Positions 7,701 to 17,243 of a stretch of 64,000 nucleotides of DNA are shown here, piece after piece. The DNA is from Herbinix sp. (lineage in GTDB: Bacteria > Bacillota > Clostridia > Lachnospirales > Lachnospiraceae). The DNA lies in contig JAQZBN010000012.1 of NCBI GenBank assembly GCA_029238935.1, positions 19,747 to 83,746 on the forward strand, written 5' to 3'. The translations under genes and the position numbers were made by a program. Each line of letters begins with the position of its first letter. Position 1 is the first letter of the stretch. The notes under the pieces are model-generated. The model was not told where the DNA came from. It was given only the letters and a program-made list of their open reading frames with translations, and did not search any database.

Positions 7701-8984
7701 ATGAAGTTAAATTATAAGAGGACGATCTTAATTGGGCTTGCATTCTTATCTATTTGCTCCTTTTGGCAGATGTATGAAAATGTCATTCCCTTAATACTTA
7801 AGAATACCTTTGGTTTTGGTGAAACAATTACCGGTGCTATCATGGCACTAGATAATGTTTTAGCTTTATTCCTGCTTCCATTGTTCGGAGCATTTTCTGA
7901 TAAGGTAGATACTAGGTTTGGTAAACGAACACCGTTTATCGTAATAGGTACCATGATAGCAGTCATTTTTATGATCATTATTCCGGTTGCAGATTATAAT
8001 CAGAATCTGATTCTCTTTTTAGTCGCTTTGGGTTTTGTATTGATTGCTATGGGATCCTATCGGTCTCCGGCAGTTGCATTAATGCCTGACCTAACACCAA
8101 AACCTTTACGTAGTAAAGCAAATGCTATCATTAATCTTATGGGTGCTGTTGGCGGTATGTATGCACTTCAAATGATAAAGAGATTAACTCCGGACGGAGA
8201 TAATCCCAATTATCTTCCTGTATTTCTATCCATAGCAGCGATCATGATTTTTGCTGTCATCCTATTAGTGAAAACAATTAAAGAGAAAAAGTTATCGATA
8301 GAAGCTCTAAAGGAAGACGAGGAGGAAAAACCGGAAGTAAAGAACCAAAGTGATACGGCAGGAACGAAAATGCCAAAAGAGGTTTATCGCAGTTTTCGTT
8401 TTATCCTAGCATCCATCTTCCTGTGGTTTTTTGCTTACAATGCAGTAACCACTGCTTTTTCCAGATATGCTACTGAAGTATGGGGGTTAGAAGGCGGTGA
8501 CTATGCAGACTGCTTAACCATTGCTATGATAGCGGCTATCATAAGTTACATACCAATTGGATTTATATCCGGTAAATTTGGAAGGAAAAAGACGATCCTT
8601 GGAGGAATTATTTTAATTACTATCTCATATTTTTGCGGTTTTTTCTTTTTGGAATATTCATGGTGGATCAATGTGGTATTTATCTTTACCGGAATTGGAT
8701 GGGCAGCAATTAATGTAAACTCATATCCTATGGTTGTTGAGATGAGCCGTGGAGCAGATATCGGAAAATACACCGGTATTTATTATACCTTCTCGATGTC
8801 CTCACAAACCTTGACGCCGATTGTATCCGGTGCATTATTACAATTTGTTTCTTATCGGACTTTATTTCCATATGCATTTACCTTTTCAGTAGCGTCTTTT
8901 ATTACTATGTTGTTAGTAAGACATGGGGACTCGAGACCGGAGAAAAGAAACAATGCTTTGGAACATTTTGAAATAGAAGATTAA
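7701..8984 (+). CDS. MFS transporter (GPH/SLC45-like)
   Basis: A 427-residue polytopic carrier with about 12 transmembrane helices and a charged central loop (residues about 190-230, rich in Glu and Lys). The loop between TM2 and TM3 holds SDKVDTRFGKRTPF, the form of motif A typical of the glycoside-pentoside-hexuronide and sucrose-carrier (SLC45) branch. A sugar substrate is therefore likely, but this is inference. I chose the ATG at 7701 because AGGAGG lies 4 bp upstream; the frame stays open 90 bp further upstream without a better site. It is followed after 28 bp by the glycerophosphodiesterase gene, perhaps as an operon. Confidence 0.88.
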   Translation: MKLNYKRTILIGLAFLSICSFWQMYENVIPLILKNTFGFGETITGAIMALDNVLALFLLPLFGAFSDKVDTRFGKRTPFIVIGTMIAVIFMIIIPVADYNQNLILFLVALGFVLIAMGSYRSPAVALMPDLTPKPLRSKANAIINLMGAVGGMYALQMIKRLTPDGDNPNYLPVFLSIAAIMIFAVILLVKTIKEKKLSIEALKEDEEEKPEVKNQSDTAGTKMPKEVYRSFRFILASIFLWFFAYNAVTTAFSRYATEVWGLEGGDYADCLTIAMIAAIISYIPIGFISGKFGRKKTILGGIILITISYFCGFFFLEYSWWINVVFIFTGIGWAAINVNSYPMVVEMSRGADIGKYTGIYYTFSMSSQTLTPIVSGALLQFVSYRTLFPYAFTFSVASFITMLLVRHGDSRPEKRNNALEHFEIED

Positions 8985-9012
8985 AAACGAAGGTTAACTA
9001 AAGGAGCTTTTT

Positions 9013-9846
9013 ATGCTAATCCCAATCATCATATGTATAGTCATCGTAAGTATTCTTTATTTATTGGTTATCATGCCAAAATTAAAATGCAACCCAGATA
9101 TTCAGAAATTTGATGGATGGTTATTTGCTCATCGGGGATTGCATAATAATAAATCGGATGCCCCAGAAAATTCATTGAAAGCATTTCGGCTCGCGGTAGA
9201 ACATGGCTATGGTATTGAACTGGATGTTCAAATAACCAAGGATTATGTGCCGGTAATCCTTCATGATTATAATTTAAAGAGGCCTTGCGGGGTTGATCTG
9301 GAAGTGGCAAAAGTCACCTATGACGAGTTGCAACAATATCATCTTTTCGGCTCAAAGGAAAAGATACCGACGTTAGTAGAAGCGCTAAGTTTAGTCGATG
9401 GCAAAGTTCCATTGATTGTGGAATTAAAGATACCTTGGAATGCGAAGCAAACCTGCGAAGCGGTATCAAAGCTATTGGATGAATATCATGGTGATTATTG
9501 TATTGAATCCTTTAACCCTTTTGGTCTTATATGGTATCGAAAGAATCGAAAAGGAGTGATGAGAGGACAGCTTGCTTCTGACTTTAATAAAGAGAAGATG
9601 GCGGGCAGTAAGGTTCAGTATTATATCTTAAAAAATTTGTTGCTTAATTTTCAAACTAAGCCAGATTTCATTGCTTATCACTACATCTATAAAAAGGCCT
9701 TATCCTTTCAAATCTGCAGAAAGTTGTACCATGTTAAGACTTTTGCATGGACCATACAAACACAAAAAGCATTTGAAGAAAATATGGATGTGTATGATTT
9801 CTTTATCTTTGACAGTTTTATTCCCGAACTAAAAAAGACGGTTTAA
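9013..9846 (+). CDS. Membrane-anchored glycerophosphodiester phosphodiesterase
   Basis: A 277-residue GDPD-family enzyme that splits glycerophosphodiesters into sn-glycerol 3-phosphate and an alcohol. An N-terminal hydrophobic helix (residues 1-21) anchors it in the membrane. The catalytic signature follows: AHRG (first catalytic His), the PENS segment, ELDVQ (Ca2+ ligands) and LHDYNLKR (second catalytic His). C-terminal strands include the VKTFAWT motif near the barrel end. AAGGAG precedes the ATG. It lies 28 bp after the MFS gene and 62 bp before the hydrolase gene, consistent with one transcription unit for lipid head-group salvage or envelope remodelling. Confidence 0.93.
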   Translation: MLIPIIICIVIVSILYLLVIMPKLKCNPDIQKFDGWLFAHRGLHNNKSDAPENSLKAFRLAVEHGYGIELDVQITKDYVPVILHDYNLKRPCGVDLEVAKVTYDELQQYHLFGSKEKIPTLVEALSLVDGKVPLIVELKIPWNAKQTCEAVSKLLDEYHGDYCIESFNPFGLIWYRKNRKGVMRGQLASDFNKEKMAGSKVQYYILKNLLLNFQTKPDFIAYHYIYKKALSFQICRKLYHVKTFAWTIQTQKAFEENMDVYDFFIFDSFIPELKKTV

Positions 9847-9908
9847 TTTTTCCTTCTAACGTTTATACTAAGTGGAGTATATGACTTAAAGTGAGGGATG
9901 AAGGACGA

Positions 9909-10832
9909 ATGAAACATGGAGTAGCTGCTGGAATAACTTCTGCATTTGCAGTCACGTTTACAGGAATGTGGTTTTTATCTGATATCTTGTTAAAACCGAG
10001 AAAATTAACCTATGATAAGCTTTATGAGAGAGAACTGTCGATACGAAAATTTGATGTAAAATCTTATGAATTAAGAAAGAAACAAAGTTTTCAAATTGCT
10101 TCAGATTATGGGTATCATTTAGCTTGCGAGTTATTAGAGCCGGAGCAATCGGAGATAAAGGATGAAATTAAAAAGATTGCGGTATTATGTCATGGCTTTA
10201 CCTGCGCGAAATGCAGCAGCTTAATCTATGCGGAACTCTTTTTAAAATTAGGCTTTACGGTAATCATTTATGATCATAGAAATCATGGCTTTAGTGGAAA
10301 AGCATTTACCTCCATGGGATATTATGAGAGGTTAGATCTAAAAAAGGTAATTGACTGGTGTATCAGTAACTACGGAGACCGGTGTAAGATAATAACCCAT
10401 GGGGAATCTATGGGTGCTGCAACAGTTTTATCCCATCTGGAAATTGATGACCGAATTACTTGTGCAATTGCTGACTGTGGTTATTCTGATTTAAGTCAGT
10501 TAATTAAGCATCAAGTAAAAACATATTTTTGGTTTCCTTCATTGCTCATGGCACCGGTAGATTTATTAACTCATGCCAGAGCAGGCTTTTGGTATGAAGA
10601 GGTATCACCCATACGAGCGGTAAAGAACACAGATAAGCCGATCTTCTTTATCCATGGAGAAAAAGATAACTACGTACCAACCGAAATGGCTATGCAGATG
10701 TATGAAAGTAAAAAAGAGGCAAAGGATATTTTTATCGTGCCCGGAGCGAAACATGCCGAGTCAATATTAGTGGATCGAAAAGAGTACGAGAGACGAATTG
10801 AGGATTTCTTAAAAAAATATGCCATTATATAA
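9909..10832 (+). CDS. Alpha/beta hydrolase
   Basis: A 307-residue serine hydrolase of the alpha/beta fold, probably an esterase or peptidase-like enzyme, with an N-terminal hydrophobic anchor (AAGITSAFAVTFTGMW region). The oxyanion segment is CHGF, the nucleophile elbow HGESMGA, the acidic residue lies in HGEKDNYVP and the catalytic His in GAKHAES. This resembles the YqkD/YtmA-like group. The start is uncertain: a GTG at 9891 lies upstream, but ATG 9909 has a better placed purine-rich site (GAGGGA). A strong terminator follows at 10948. Confidence 0.85.
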   Translation: MKHGVAAGITSAFAVTFTGMWFLSDILLKPRKLTYDKLYERELSIRKFDVKSYELRKKQSFQIASDYGYHLACELLEPEQSEIKDEIKKIAVLCHGFTCAKCSSLIYAELFLKLGFTVIIYDHRNHGFSGKAFTSMGYYERLDLKKVIDWCISNYGDRCKIITHGESMGAATVLSHLEIDDRITCAIADCGYSDLSQLIKHQVKTYFWFPSLLMAPVDLLTHARAGFWYEEVSPIRAVKNTDKPIFFIHGEKDNYVPTEMAMQMYESKKEAKDIFIVPGAKHAESILVDRKEYERRIEDFLKKYAII

Positions 10833-10947
10833 TTACAATGATACGAGTTGTTACGCATATGACTAAGCTCTTTAGCACTATACTTTATTCGATTGCATAT
10901 TAACGTATTAAATTGATGTGAGAGTCTTTAATCATGATGGAATATAG

Positions 10948-10990
10948 AAAAAGCAATGAAGAAGGTCGGTTTCCTTCTTCATTGCTTTTT
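10948..10990. terminator. Bidirectional intrinsic terminator
   Basis: A perfect 18-bp stem (10948-10965 with 10973-10990) and a 7-nt loop, with A-tract and T-tract at the two outer ends. It can therefore terminate both the rightward hydrolase transcript and the leftward argG transcript, which converge here. Confidence 0.9.
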
Positions 10991-11032
10991 CTGGGAAGAT
11001 ATCAAAATTTGTTAGAATGTAAATTATGCAAA

Positions 11033-12244
11033 TTATTTTTGATCGACAGAAGCCATCTTCATAGCTCTGACTTTTAGGGAAAGACCAAAGAGATTAATAA
11101 AGCCTTCTGCATCATGATGGTTATAAAGATTGCCGGTTGTGAAGGAAGCAATGCTTTCATTGTATAAAGAATAAGGGGATGTCGTTCCTTGTTTTATGAT
11201 ATTTCCTTTGTATAATTTTAACTTAACTTCTCCGGTTACATATTCCTGAGTAACATCAATGAAAGCTTGATATGCTTCTCTTAAAGGAGTAAACCATTTT
11301 CCTTCGTATACGATATCTGCAAAGCGATTGGAGATTTCTTTTTTTGCGGATAAGGTAGCGCGGTCAAGGATTAATTCTTCTAGCTGGGTATGGGCTTCCA
11401 TCAGTATGGTTCCACCGGGAGTTTCATATACGCCACGAGATTTCATACCAACAACACGATTCTCAACGATATCTACGATTCCAATACCATGCATACCACC
11501 CATCTCATTTAAACTTAGAATAATATCTGCCGGTGACATAGCATTTCCATTTAGGCTGGTAGGAATACCTTTTTCAAAGGTAAGGGTAACGATTTCCCCG
11601 GCCTCGGGAGCTTTTTCCGGTGAGACACCAAGAACGAGAAGATGATCATAGTTTGGGGCATTTGCAGGATCTTCTAACTCCAAGCCCTCATGGCTGATAT
11701 GCCAGAGGTTACGGTCACGGGAATAGCTGTTATCCGTGGAGAAAGGAAGATGGATTCCATGTTTTTCGCAGTATTCAATTTCCTCTTCACGGGAGGAGAG
11801 GTCCCATATTCTCCAAGGAGCAATAATTTTAAGCTCAGGAGCAAGGGCTTTCATAGTAAGTTCAAAACGAACCTGGTCATTTCCCTTACCGGTAGCCCCA
11901 TGACAAATAGCAGTGGCTCCTTCTAACTTTGCGATTTCAACCAGACGTTTCGCGATTACCGGTCTAGCCATGGAGGTACCTAAGAGATACTTATTCTCAT
12001 AGATAGCACCTGCTTTTACACAAGGCATCACATAATCATTAACAAATTCTTCTACAACATTTTCGATGTATAACTTAGTCGCACCGGATAATTTTGCTCT
12101 TTCTTCTAATCCATCTAATTCGTTGCCTTGACCAACGTCAATACAAACACAAACTACTTCATAATCATAATTTTCTTTCAGCCAAGGAATAATAGCAGTG
12201 GTATCTAATCCGCCAGAATAAGCGAGAATAACTTTTTCTTTCAT
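11033..12244 (-). CDS. argG: Argininosuccinate synthase
   Basis: A 403-residue enzyme that joins citrulline and aspartate with ATP to form argininosuccinate, the penultimate step of arginine synthesis. The N-terminal PP-loop AYSGGLDT (residues 9-16) binds ATP; further family blocks are [23 protein letters not shown] and the [14 protein letters not shown] segment. Length is standard. The ATG at 12242-12244 is preceded by AGGAGG. It is transcribed away from maf-argJ-argB-argD with 266 bp between, and argH is not in the window. Control by ArgR/AhrC is expected from the family, but I could not point to a convincing ARG box. Confidence 0.97.
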   Translation of the reverse strand: MKEKVILAYSGGLDTTAIIPWLKENYDYEVVCVCIDVGQGNELDGLEERAKLSGATKLYIENVVEEFVNDYVMPCVKAGAIYENKYLLGTSMARPVIAKRLVEIAKLEGATAICHGATGKGNDQVRFELTMKALAPELKIIAPWRIWDLSSREEEIEYCEKHGIHLPFSTDNSYSRDRNLWHISHEGLELEDPANAPNYDHLLVLGVSPEKAPEAGEIVTLTFEKGIPTSLNGNAMSPADIILSLNEMGGMHGIGIVDIVENRVVGMKSRGVYETPGGTILMEAHTQLEELILDRATLSAKKEISNRFADIVYEGKWFTPLREAYQAFIDVTQEYVTGEVKLKLYKGNIIKQGTTSPYSLYNESIASFTTGNLYNHHDAEGFINLFGLSLKVRAMKMASVDQK

Positions 12245-12438
12245 AATATAACCTCCTGATTATCATTTATTAATAGGGTGCCCACATCCGTTTGTTCATA
12301 TCATGGTGTAGGATATGTTATAAATATACATCAAGAATTATTATTATGCAATAGTAAAATTTCATAAAAAGCATAAACATACAAAACACATTGTGTTATT
12401 ATATGACAAAATTAAGAATAAATTTACCAAAATCCTCT

Positions 12439-12466
12439 TTTACATATCCTAAAATAACTATATAAT
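12439..12466 (+). promoter_or_regulatory. SigA-type promoter for maf
   Basis: TTTACA at 12439-12444, a 16-bp spacer and a perfect TATAAT at 12461-12466, 45 bp before the maf start codon. Confidence 0.6.
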
Positions 12467-12510
12467 TAGGAAAAAACAATAGATCCTTGTAAGGATGATA
12501 GGAGGAACAA

Positions 12511-13128
12511 ATGAACCATATCATATTAGCATCAGAATCACCGAGAAGAAAAGAAATTATGGAAACTATGGGTATTACCTTTGATGTAATGGGGAGCAAT
12601 CTACCTGAGATTGTAACTGAAACAGAGCCGGCTAAGATCGTTGAAAGCTTAGCTGAAATGAAGACAAGACATATAGGGCAAAGATTAAAAGAAATGAATG
12701 CTTCCCTGTCCGAGCAGCAGGAGGATATTATAGTGATCGGAGCAGATACCATGGTGTTTGCAAAGGGACAAGTCTTAGGAAAACCCAAGGATAAAGAGGA
12801 TGCAATACGTATGATACAAATGCTTTCGGATAGCAGTCATGATGTATTTACCGGGGTCGCTGTTCTTGTTCGTAAAGAAGGTAAAGAGGACCAAATCCTT
12901 CGCTTTTCCGTGGATACGAAAGTAGTTGTATTCCCTTTGACAATAGAGCAAATCATTCATTATGTAGGGACCGGTGAACCAATGGATAAAGCAGGAGCTT
13001 ATGCAATCCAGGGTCAGTTTGGTATCTATATTAAAGAAATTGTAGGGGATTACTATAATATCGTTGGATTACCAATATCGAGAATTTATCAGGAGCTTTT
13101 ATCCATAGGGATAGATTTAAAAAAATAA
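12511..13128 (+). CDS. maf: Maf-like nucleoside triphosphate pyrophosphatase
   Basis: A 205-residue house-cleaning NTP pyrophosphatase that converts non-canonical or excess nucleotides (dTTP/UTP in the YhdE group) to monophosphates. It starts with LASESPRRKE, the signature nucleotide-binding loop. The catalytic Asp is in VIGADTMV, followed by the KPKDKEDA segment and the DKAGAYAIQG motif. Length matches the family. AGGAGG lies 8 bp upstream of the ATG. B. subtilis Maf has also been linked to septum formation; nothing here tests that. It sits between divergent argG and argJ. Confidence 0.93.
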   Translation: MNHIILASESPRRKEIMETMGITFDVMGSNLPEIVTETEPAKIVESLAEMKTRHIGQRLKEMNASLSEQQEDIIVIGADTMVFAKGQVLGKPKDKEDAIRMIQMLSDSSHDVFTGVAVLVRKEGKEDQILRFSVDTKVVVFPLTIEQIIHYVGTGEPMDKAGAYAIQGQFGIYIKEIVGDYYNIVGLPISRIYQELLSIGIDLKK

Positions 13129-13137
13129 AATAAGGTA

Positions 13138-13166
13138 TTGCATAAATTTTAGTTCGGATGTATAAT
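13138..13166 (+). promoter_or_regulatory. SigA-type promoter for argJBD
   Basis: TTGCAT at 13138-13143, a 17-bp spacer and TATAAT at 13161-13166, starting 10 bp after the maf stop and about 95 bp before argJ. It gives argJ-argB-argD their own transcript. Confidence 0.65.
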
Positions 13167-13258
13167 TATGAGAAATTCTTGATTTTGCCAATGAATAAGG
13201 ATGAGATATGTTCAAGGGCAATGGTTGATTACTTATATATCTGATGGGAGGAATTCGT

Positions 13259-14479
13259 ATGAATAAGATAGACGGTGGTGTTACTGCGGCGAAGGGATTT
13301 CAAGCAGCTGGAATATATGCAGGGATAAAGAAAAAGAGAAAAGACATGGCTCTAGTTTATTCAACCGTACCTGCTAATGCGGCTGGTACCTTTACAACTA
13401 ATGTGGTGAAAGCAGCTCCTGTGAAATGGGATATTAAGATTACGAAAGAAAGCAAGTTCGTTCAAGCAGTTGTTTTAAACAGCGGTGTTGCCAATGCCTG
13501 TACCGGGGAGATTGGTGAGCAGAATAACTTAAGAATGGCTCAGGCAGTTGGAAAGGCCTTAGACATTCCTGCGGAAGCGGTATACACAGCATCCACCGGA
13601 GTGATTGGTAAACAATTGCCCATCGAAGTAATCGAAGAAGGGGCTAAGGCATTAAGCTCTGAATTATGTGACAGTATAGAAGCTGGAAGCTTAGCTGCTG
13701 AAGCAATTATGACTACGGATACCTATTCCAAAGAAAGTGCTGTTCATTTTATCGTTGGCGGAAAAGAAATTACTGTGGGCGGAATGGCTAAGGGATCCGG
13801 TATGATTCATCCGAATATGGCTACGATGCTTGGTGTTGTTACTACAGACTTAGCGATCTCAAAAGAATTGTTACAGGAAGCTCTCAGTGAGAATGTAAAA
13901 CATACCTTTAACATGATCTCTGTGGATCGGGATACCTCTACGAATGATTCTTTGCTTCTGTTAGCGAACGGATTAGCAGGTAACAAAGAGATTACAGAAA
14001 AGAATGATGATTACGAGAACTTCTGTGAGGCACTTTCTATCGTAACTACGGATTTAGCAAAAAAAATGGCTGCGGATGGTGAAGGTGCTACAAAGTTATT
14101 TGAAGTTCAAGTGGTTGGTGCAAATACCGAAGAAGAAGCGATTATACTAAGTAAGTCTATCATCACATCAAACCTTGTGAAAACAGCAGTATATGGAAGT
14201 GATGCGAACTGGGGACGGATTTTATGTGCAATGGGATATTCCGGTGTTAGCTTTGATCCTGACGTTGTGGATCTTTCTATAGAAAGTGCAGAAGGAAAAC
14301 TTAAGCTGGTGGAACAAGGGATGGCGACAGATTATTCTGAAGAATTTGCCACCAAGATACTTTCCGCAAAGGAAGTGAAGGCTATAGCGGATATGAAGCA
14401 AGGTACTGCGTCAGCAACCGCCTGGGGTTGTGATTTAACTTATGATTATGTGAAGATCAATGCAGATTATCGTTCCTAA
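13259..14479 (+). CDS. argJ: Bifunctional glutamate N-acetyltransferase/ornithine acetyltransferase
   Basis: A 406-residue enzyme that moves the acetyl group from N-acetylornithine to glutamate, closing the acetyl cycle of arginine synthesis. It is made as a precursor that cleaves itself ahead of the nucleophile Thr189, seen in the HPNMATML motif; the oxyanion pair lies in ASTGVIG. The start ATG 13259 is chosen because GGGAGG lies 7 bp upstream; an ATG 15 bp earlier overlaps that site. argB follows after 67 bp. argC, which usually precedes argJ, is absent from the window. Confidence 0.96.
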   Translation: MNKIDGGVTAAKGFQAAGIYAGIKKKRKDMALVYSTVPANAAGTFTTNVVKAAPVKWDIKITKESKFVQAVVLNSGVANACTGEIGEQNNLRMAQAVGKALDIPAEAVYTASTGVIGKQLPIEVIEEGAKALSSELCDSIEAGSLAAEAIMTTDTYSKESAVHFIVGGKEITVGGMAKGSGMIHPNMATMLGVVTTDLAISKELLQEALSENVKHTFNMISVDRDTSTNDSLLLLANGLAGNKEITEKNDDYENFCEALSIVTTDLAKKMAADGEGATKLFEVQVVGANTEEEAIILSKSIITSNLVKTAVYGSDANWGRILCAMGYSGVSFDPDVVDLSIESAEGKLKLVEQGMATDYSEEFATKILSAKEVKAIADMKQGTASATAWGCDLTYDYVKINADYRS

Positions 14480-14546
14480 GCTTACGATAATAAATATTGC
14501 TTTAAAACTAATATTTTGAAGGAAGTAGTATGAAAGGAAGATAACC

Positions 14547-15443
14547 ATGGAACATATGGATCAAATATTAATGAAAGCCCAAACACTAATTGAGGCACTA
14601 CCCTATATACAGAAGTTTAATAACAAGAAGGTAGTAGTAAAATACGGCGGAAGTGCTATGTTGGACGAAAATTTGCAATCCAATGTAATCAAAGATGTTG
14701 CTCTTTTAAAATTAATCGGAATGCAGCCAATCATCGTCCATGGAGGCGGTAAGGAAATCACCAAATGGCTCGGATTATTAGGACACGAATCAAAATTTGT
14801 GGAAGGTCTTCGAGTTACCGATACACAGACCATGGAAGTTGCTGAAATGGTTCTGGGAAAAGTAAATAAAAATCTGGTTCAGATGGTAGAAAAGCTGGGA
14901 GTGAAAGCAGTCGGTATAAGCGGCAAAGACGGTGCTACTTTAAAAGTAGAAAAGAGGACTGTAAATGGCCAGGATATCGGATTTGTAGGTAATATCAAAG
15001 AAGTGAATACGGATTTAATCAATACTCTAATTGAAAATAATTTTGTACCGGTTATTGCACCAATTGGGTTGGATGATGATTTTCAGAATTATAATATCAA
15101 TGCGGATGATGCTGCTTGTGCGGTTGCTACCGCAGTAGGGGCAGAAAAACTTGTTTTTCTAACCGATATTGAAGGTGTATATGCAGATCCAAAGGATAAG
15201 AGCAGTTTGATCTCTGTACTTACGCTAGAAAAAGCAGATGAACTTTTATCTAGCGGATTCATTGGCGGTGGTATGCTTCCTAAACTAAAAAATTGTGTTG
15301 ATGCTGTAAAAAATGGTGTATCCAGAGTACATATTCTGGATGGACGGATTGAACACTGTCTCCTTCTGGAATTCTTTACGAACCGTGGTATTGGAACTGC
15401 TATTATTAAAAAAGATAGCATTTATGATAATGAACTAGAATAG
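14547..15443 (+). CDS. argB: Acetylglutamate kinase
   Basis: A 298-residue amino-acid kinase that phosphorylates N-acetylglutamate with ATP, the committed step of arginine synthesis. Landmarks are VVKYGGSAM (phosphate-binding Lys and Gly loop), VHGGGKE (acetylglutamate-binding loop) and the C-terminal [10 protein letters not shown] segment. An N-terminal helix of about 25 residues ahead of the first strand is the type found in arginine-inhibited, hexameric forms, so feedback inhibition is plausible but inferred. AAGGA precedes the ATG; argD starts 18 bp after the stop. Confidence 0.96.
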   Translation: MEHMDQILMKAQTLIEALPYIQKFNNKKVVVKYGGSAMLDENLQSNVIKDVALLKLIGMQPIIVHGGGKEITKWLGLLGHESKFVEGLRVTDTQTMEVAEMVLGKVNKNLVQMVEKLGVKAVGISGKDGATLKVEKRTVNGQDIGFVGNIKEVNTDLINTLIENNFVPVIAPIGLDDDFQNYNINADDAACAVATAVGAEKLVFLTDIEGVYADPKDKSSLISVLTLEKADELLSSGFIGGGMLPKLKNCVDAVKNGVSRVHILDGRIEHCLLLEFFTNRGIGTAIIKKDSIYDNELE

Positions 15444-15461
15444 TAGAAGGAGGTAGGTGTT

Positions 15462-16652
15462 ATGATGAAGCAGTATATCGAAGAAGCAGATCAGGTACTA
15501 ATGCATACCTATAGCCGTTTTCAGATTGTTCTGGACAAAGGGGAAGGAGTTTATCTGTTTGATACGGACGGAAAAAAATATCTAGATTTTGCTGCAGGTA
15601 TTGCTGTTTTTGCTTTGGGTTATGGCAATCACGAATACAATGATGCATTAAAGTCTCAGATTGATCAAATACTGCATACCTCAAATTTGTATTATAATGT
15701 GCCCGCGATAGAGGCAGCGAAAAAGTTCTGTAAAGCTTCACAGATGGATAGAGTATTCTTTACCAATAGCGGAACGGAAAGTATTGAAGGTGCAGTAAAG
15801 CTGGCAAGAAAATACTATTATAAGAAACATGGCAGAGCTGATAGTGAGATTATATCCATGAATCATTCCTTCCATGGTAGAAGTATGGGAGCACTTAGCG
15901 TTACGGGAACAAAGAAATACAGGGAAGCATTTGAACCTCTGATTGGAGGAGTTGTATTTGCTGAGTATAACAATCTCGAAAGCGTGAAAGCCCTGATGAA
16001 AGAGAATACCTGTGCTATCCTATTAGAACCGGTACAGGGAGAAGGGGGACTTTACCCAGCGGATAAAGATTTTTTAGAAGGGGTAAGAAAACTCTGTAAT
16101 GACCATGGTATTTTGTTAATTCTCGATGAAATACAATGCGGAATGGGTAGAACTGGAGAATTATTTGCTTATCAGCATTATGGCGTGAAACCGGATATTT
16201 TGACCAGTGCCAAAGCTCTGGGATGCGGGGTACCGGTAGGAGCTTTTGCTGCTACGGAGGAGGTATCATCTGCTTTTGAACCAGGGGACCATGGTACCAC
16301 CTACGGAGGAAATCCTTTTGCTACCGCAGCAGTTAATAAAGTATTTGAATTATTTGATCAAAACAAAGTGGTGCAACATGTAAATGAGGTTGCTCCCTAT
16401 CTGACCTATAAATTAGACGAACTCGCTTCCCAATACGATTTTATTCTTGATCGCAGAGGAATGGGACTCATGCAGGGGTTAGAATTTTCATTTCCGGTAA
16501 AAGATATTGTGACGATGGCGATGGATAAAGGATTGATTGTCATCTCAGCAGGAGCCAATGTGCTTCGCTTCGTACCACCGTTAGTTATTACAAAGGCACA
16601 TGTAGATGAAATGGTTACAATACTGGAGCAATGTTTGAAAGCCATTCACTAA
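15462..16652 (+). CDS. argD: Acetylornithine aminotransferase
   Basis: A 396-residue class III PLP-dependent transaminase that converts N-acetylglutamate semialdehyde to N-acetylornithine. Lys251 (TSAKALG) is the Schiff-base lysine. DEIQCGMGRTG carries the Asp that holds the pyridine nitrogen, and NSGTESIEGA is the phosphate-binding region. A GAAGGAGG site lies ahead of two adjacent ATG codons (15462 and 15465); the first is used here. It is the last gene of argJBD; a hairpin terminator follows at 16680. Confidence 0.95.
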   Translation: MMKQYIEEADQVLMHTYSRFQIVLDKGEGVYLFDTDGKKYLDFAAGIAVFALGYGNHEYNDALKSQIDQILHTSNLYYNVPAIEAAKKFCKASQMDRVFFTNSGTESIEGAVKLARKYYYKKHGRADSEIISMNHSFHGRSMGALSVTGTKKYREAFEPLIGGVVFAEYNNLESVKALMKENTCAILLEPVQGEGGLYPADKDFLEGVRKLCNDHGILLILDEIQCGMGRTGELFAYQHYGVKPDILTSAKALGCGVPVGAFAATEEVSSAFEPGDHGTTYGGNPFATAAVNKVFELFDQNKVVQHVNEVAPYLTYKLDELASQYDFILDRRGMGLMQGLEFSFPVKDIVTMAMDKGLIVISAGANVLRFVPPLVITKAHVDEMVTILEQCLKAIH

Positions 16653-16679
16653 GAAGGGAAATAGAATAAATAAGCACCT

Positions 16680-16720
16680 ATGGAGAGGATACTAGACTAT
16701 GGTAATCTCTCCATTTATTT
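16680..16720 (+). terminator. Probable terminator of argJBD
   Basis: ATGGAGAG at 16680-16687 pairs with CTCTCCAT at 16707-16714 and is followed by TTATTT. The loop is long (19 nt), so efficiency is uncertain. Confidence 0.5.
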
Positions 16721-16862
16721 AACTTATTTGGGTAAAGTAGAATGTAAATGACGAGAGTTGGAAAATGATAAAAATAATATGCAAAAACAATGTGTATAAG
16801 TGTTTGTGTAAAAAATATCCAACGTACAGTGTCCAGTATCAAGGTTCCAATTAAAGAAGTAA

Positions 16863-17044
16863 TGTCCATAACTAAGGATCTATTTAGGAAGGGTGTCTGA
16901 ACGAAAGGTCTTCACTAAATGATGTGTCCACGGTTATGGGTACATTATAATGCGCAGTGTCCACAATTAAGGATCAATTTAGTAAGGATGTCTGAAAGAA
17001 AGGTCTCCCTAAATAATGTGTCCACGGTTATGGGTACATTATAT
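16863..17044. repeat. Tandem 95-bp direct repeat
   Basis: Two units with a period of 95 bp, starting at 16863 and 16958. Both contain GTCTGAA.GAAAGGTCT and end in the identical block GTGTCCACGGTTATGGGTAC followed by ATTATA. A degenerate partial third copy may precede them at about 16824-16862. In the first unit GTCCATAAC (16864-16872) is complementary to the GTTATGG..AC part of the end block (2-nt bulge), so each unit could fold as a hairpin. No coding potential and no transposase are evident. Confidence 0.75.
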
Positions 17045-17243
17045 AAATAGTAAGTAAAAATAATAAGTGAAAATAGTAAGTAAAAATAATGTATAAAATT
17101 TATGAATACCTTGAAACCAAATGTTAATGTGCATCGTCAAATTTAAGGGCAACATATTTTCTGTGAAAACTGTATACCGAATACCTAATCTGGAAATGCT
17201 AAGAAAGGTTATTTACTCTTAGGAAGAAAGGTTCGGTGTAATT

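Larger units (their letters stand above)
16653..17243. other. Gene-free region with terminator, tandem repeat and AT-rich tail
   Basis: About 590 bp without a credible gene. It holds the argD terminator (16680-16720), a tandem 95-bp repeat (16863-17044), and a stretch at 17049-17091 in which AGTAAGTAAAAATAAT occurs twice. A leftward frame at 16678-16869 has no ribosome binding site and looks spurious. Confidence 0.6.

Noticed and set aside
11328..11645. 105-residue rightward frame inside argG
   Set aside because: Antisense to the full-length argG; no ribosome binding site and no family features.
12245..12510. ARG boxes or a T-box between argG and maf
   Set aside because: No site close enough to the ArgR/AhrC consensus and no T-box motif; not claimed without a profile search.
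12399..12788. 129-residue leftward frame over maf
   Set aside because: Antisense to a well supported gene, no ribosome binding site, composition is that of a shadow frame.
16678..16869. 63-residue hydrophobic leftward frame after argD
   Set aside because: No Shine-Dalgarno sequence at its ATG, overlaps the argD terminator and the repeat start; probably chance in AT-rich DNA.
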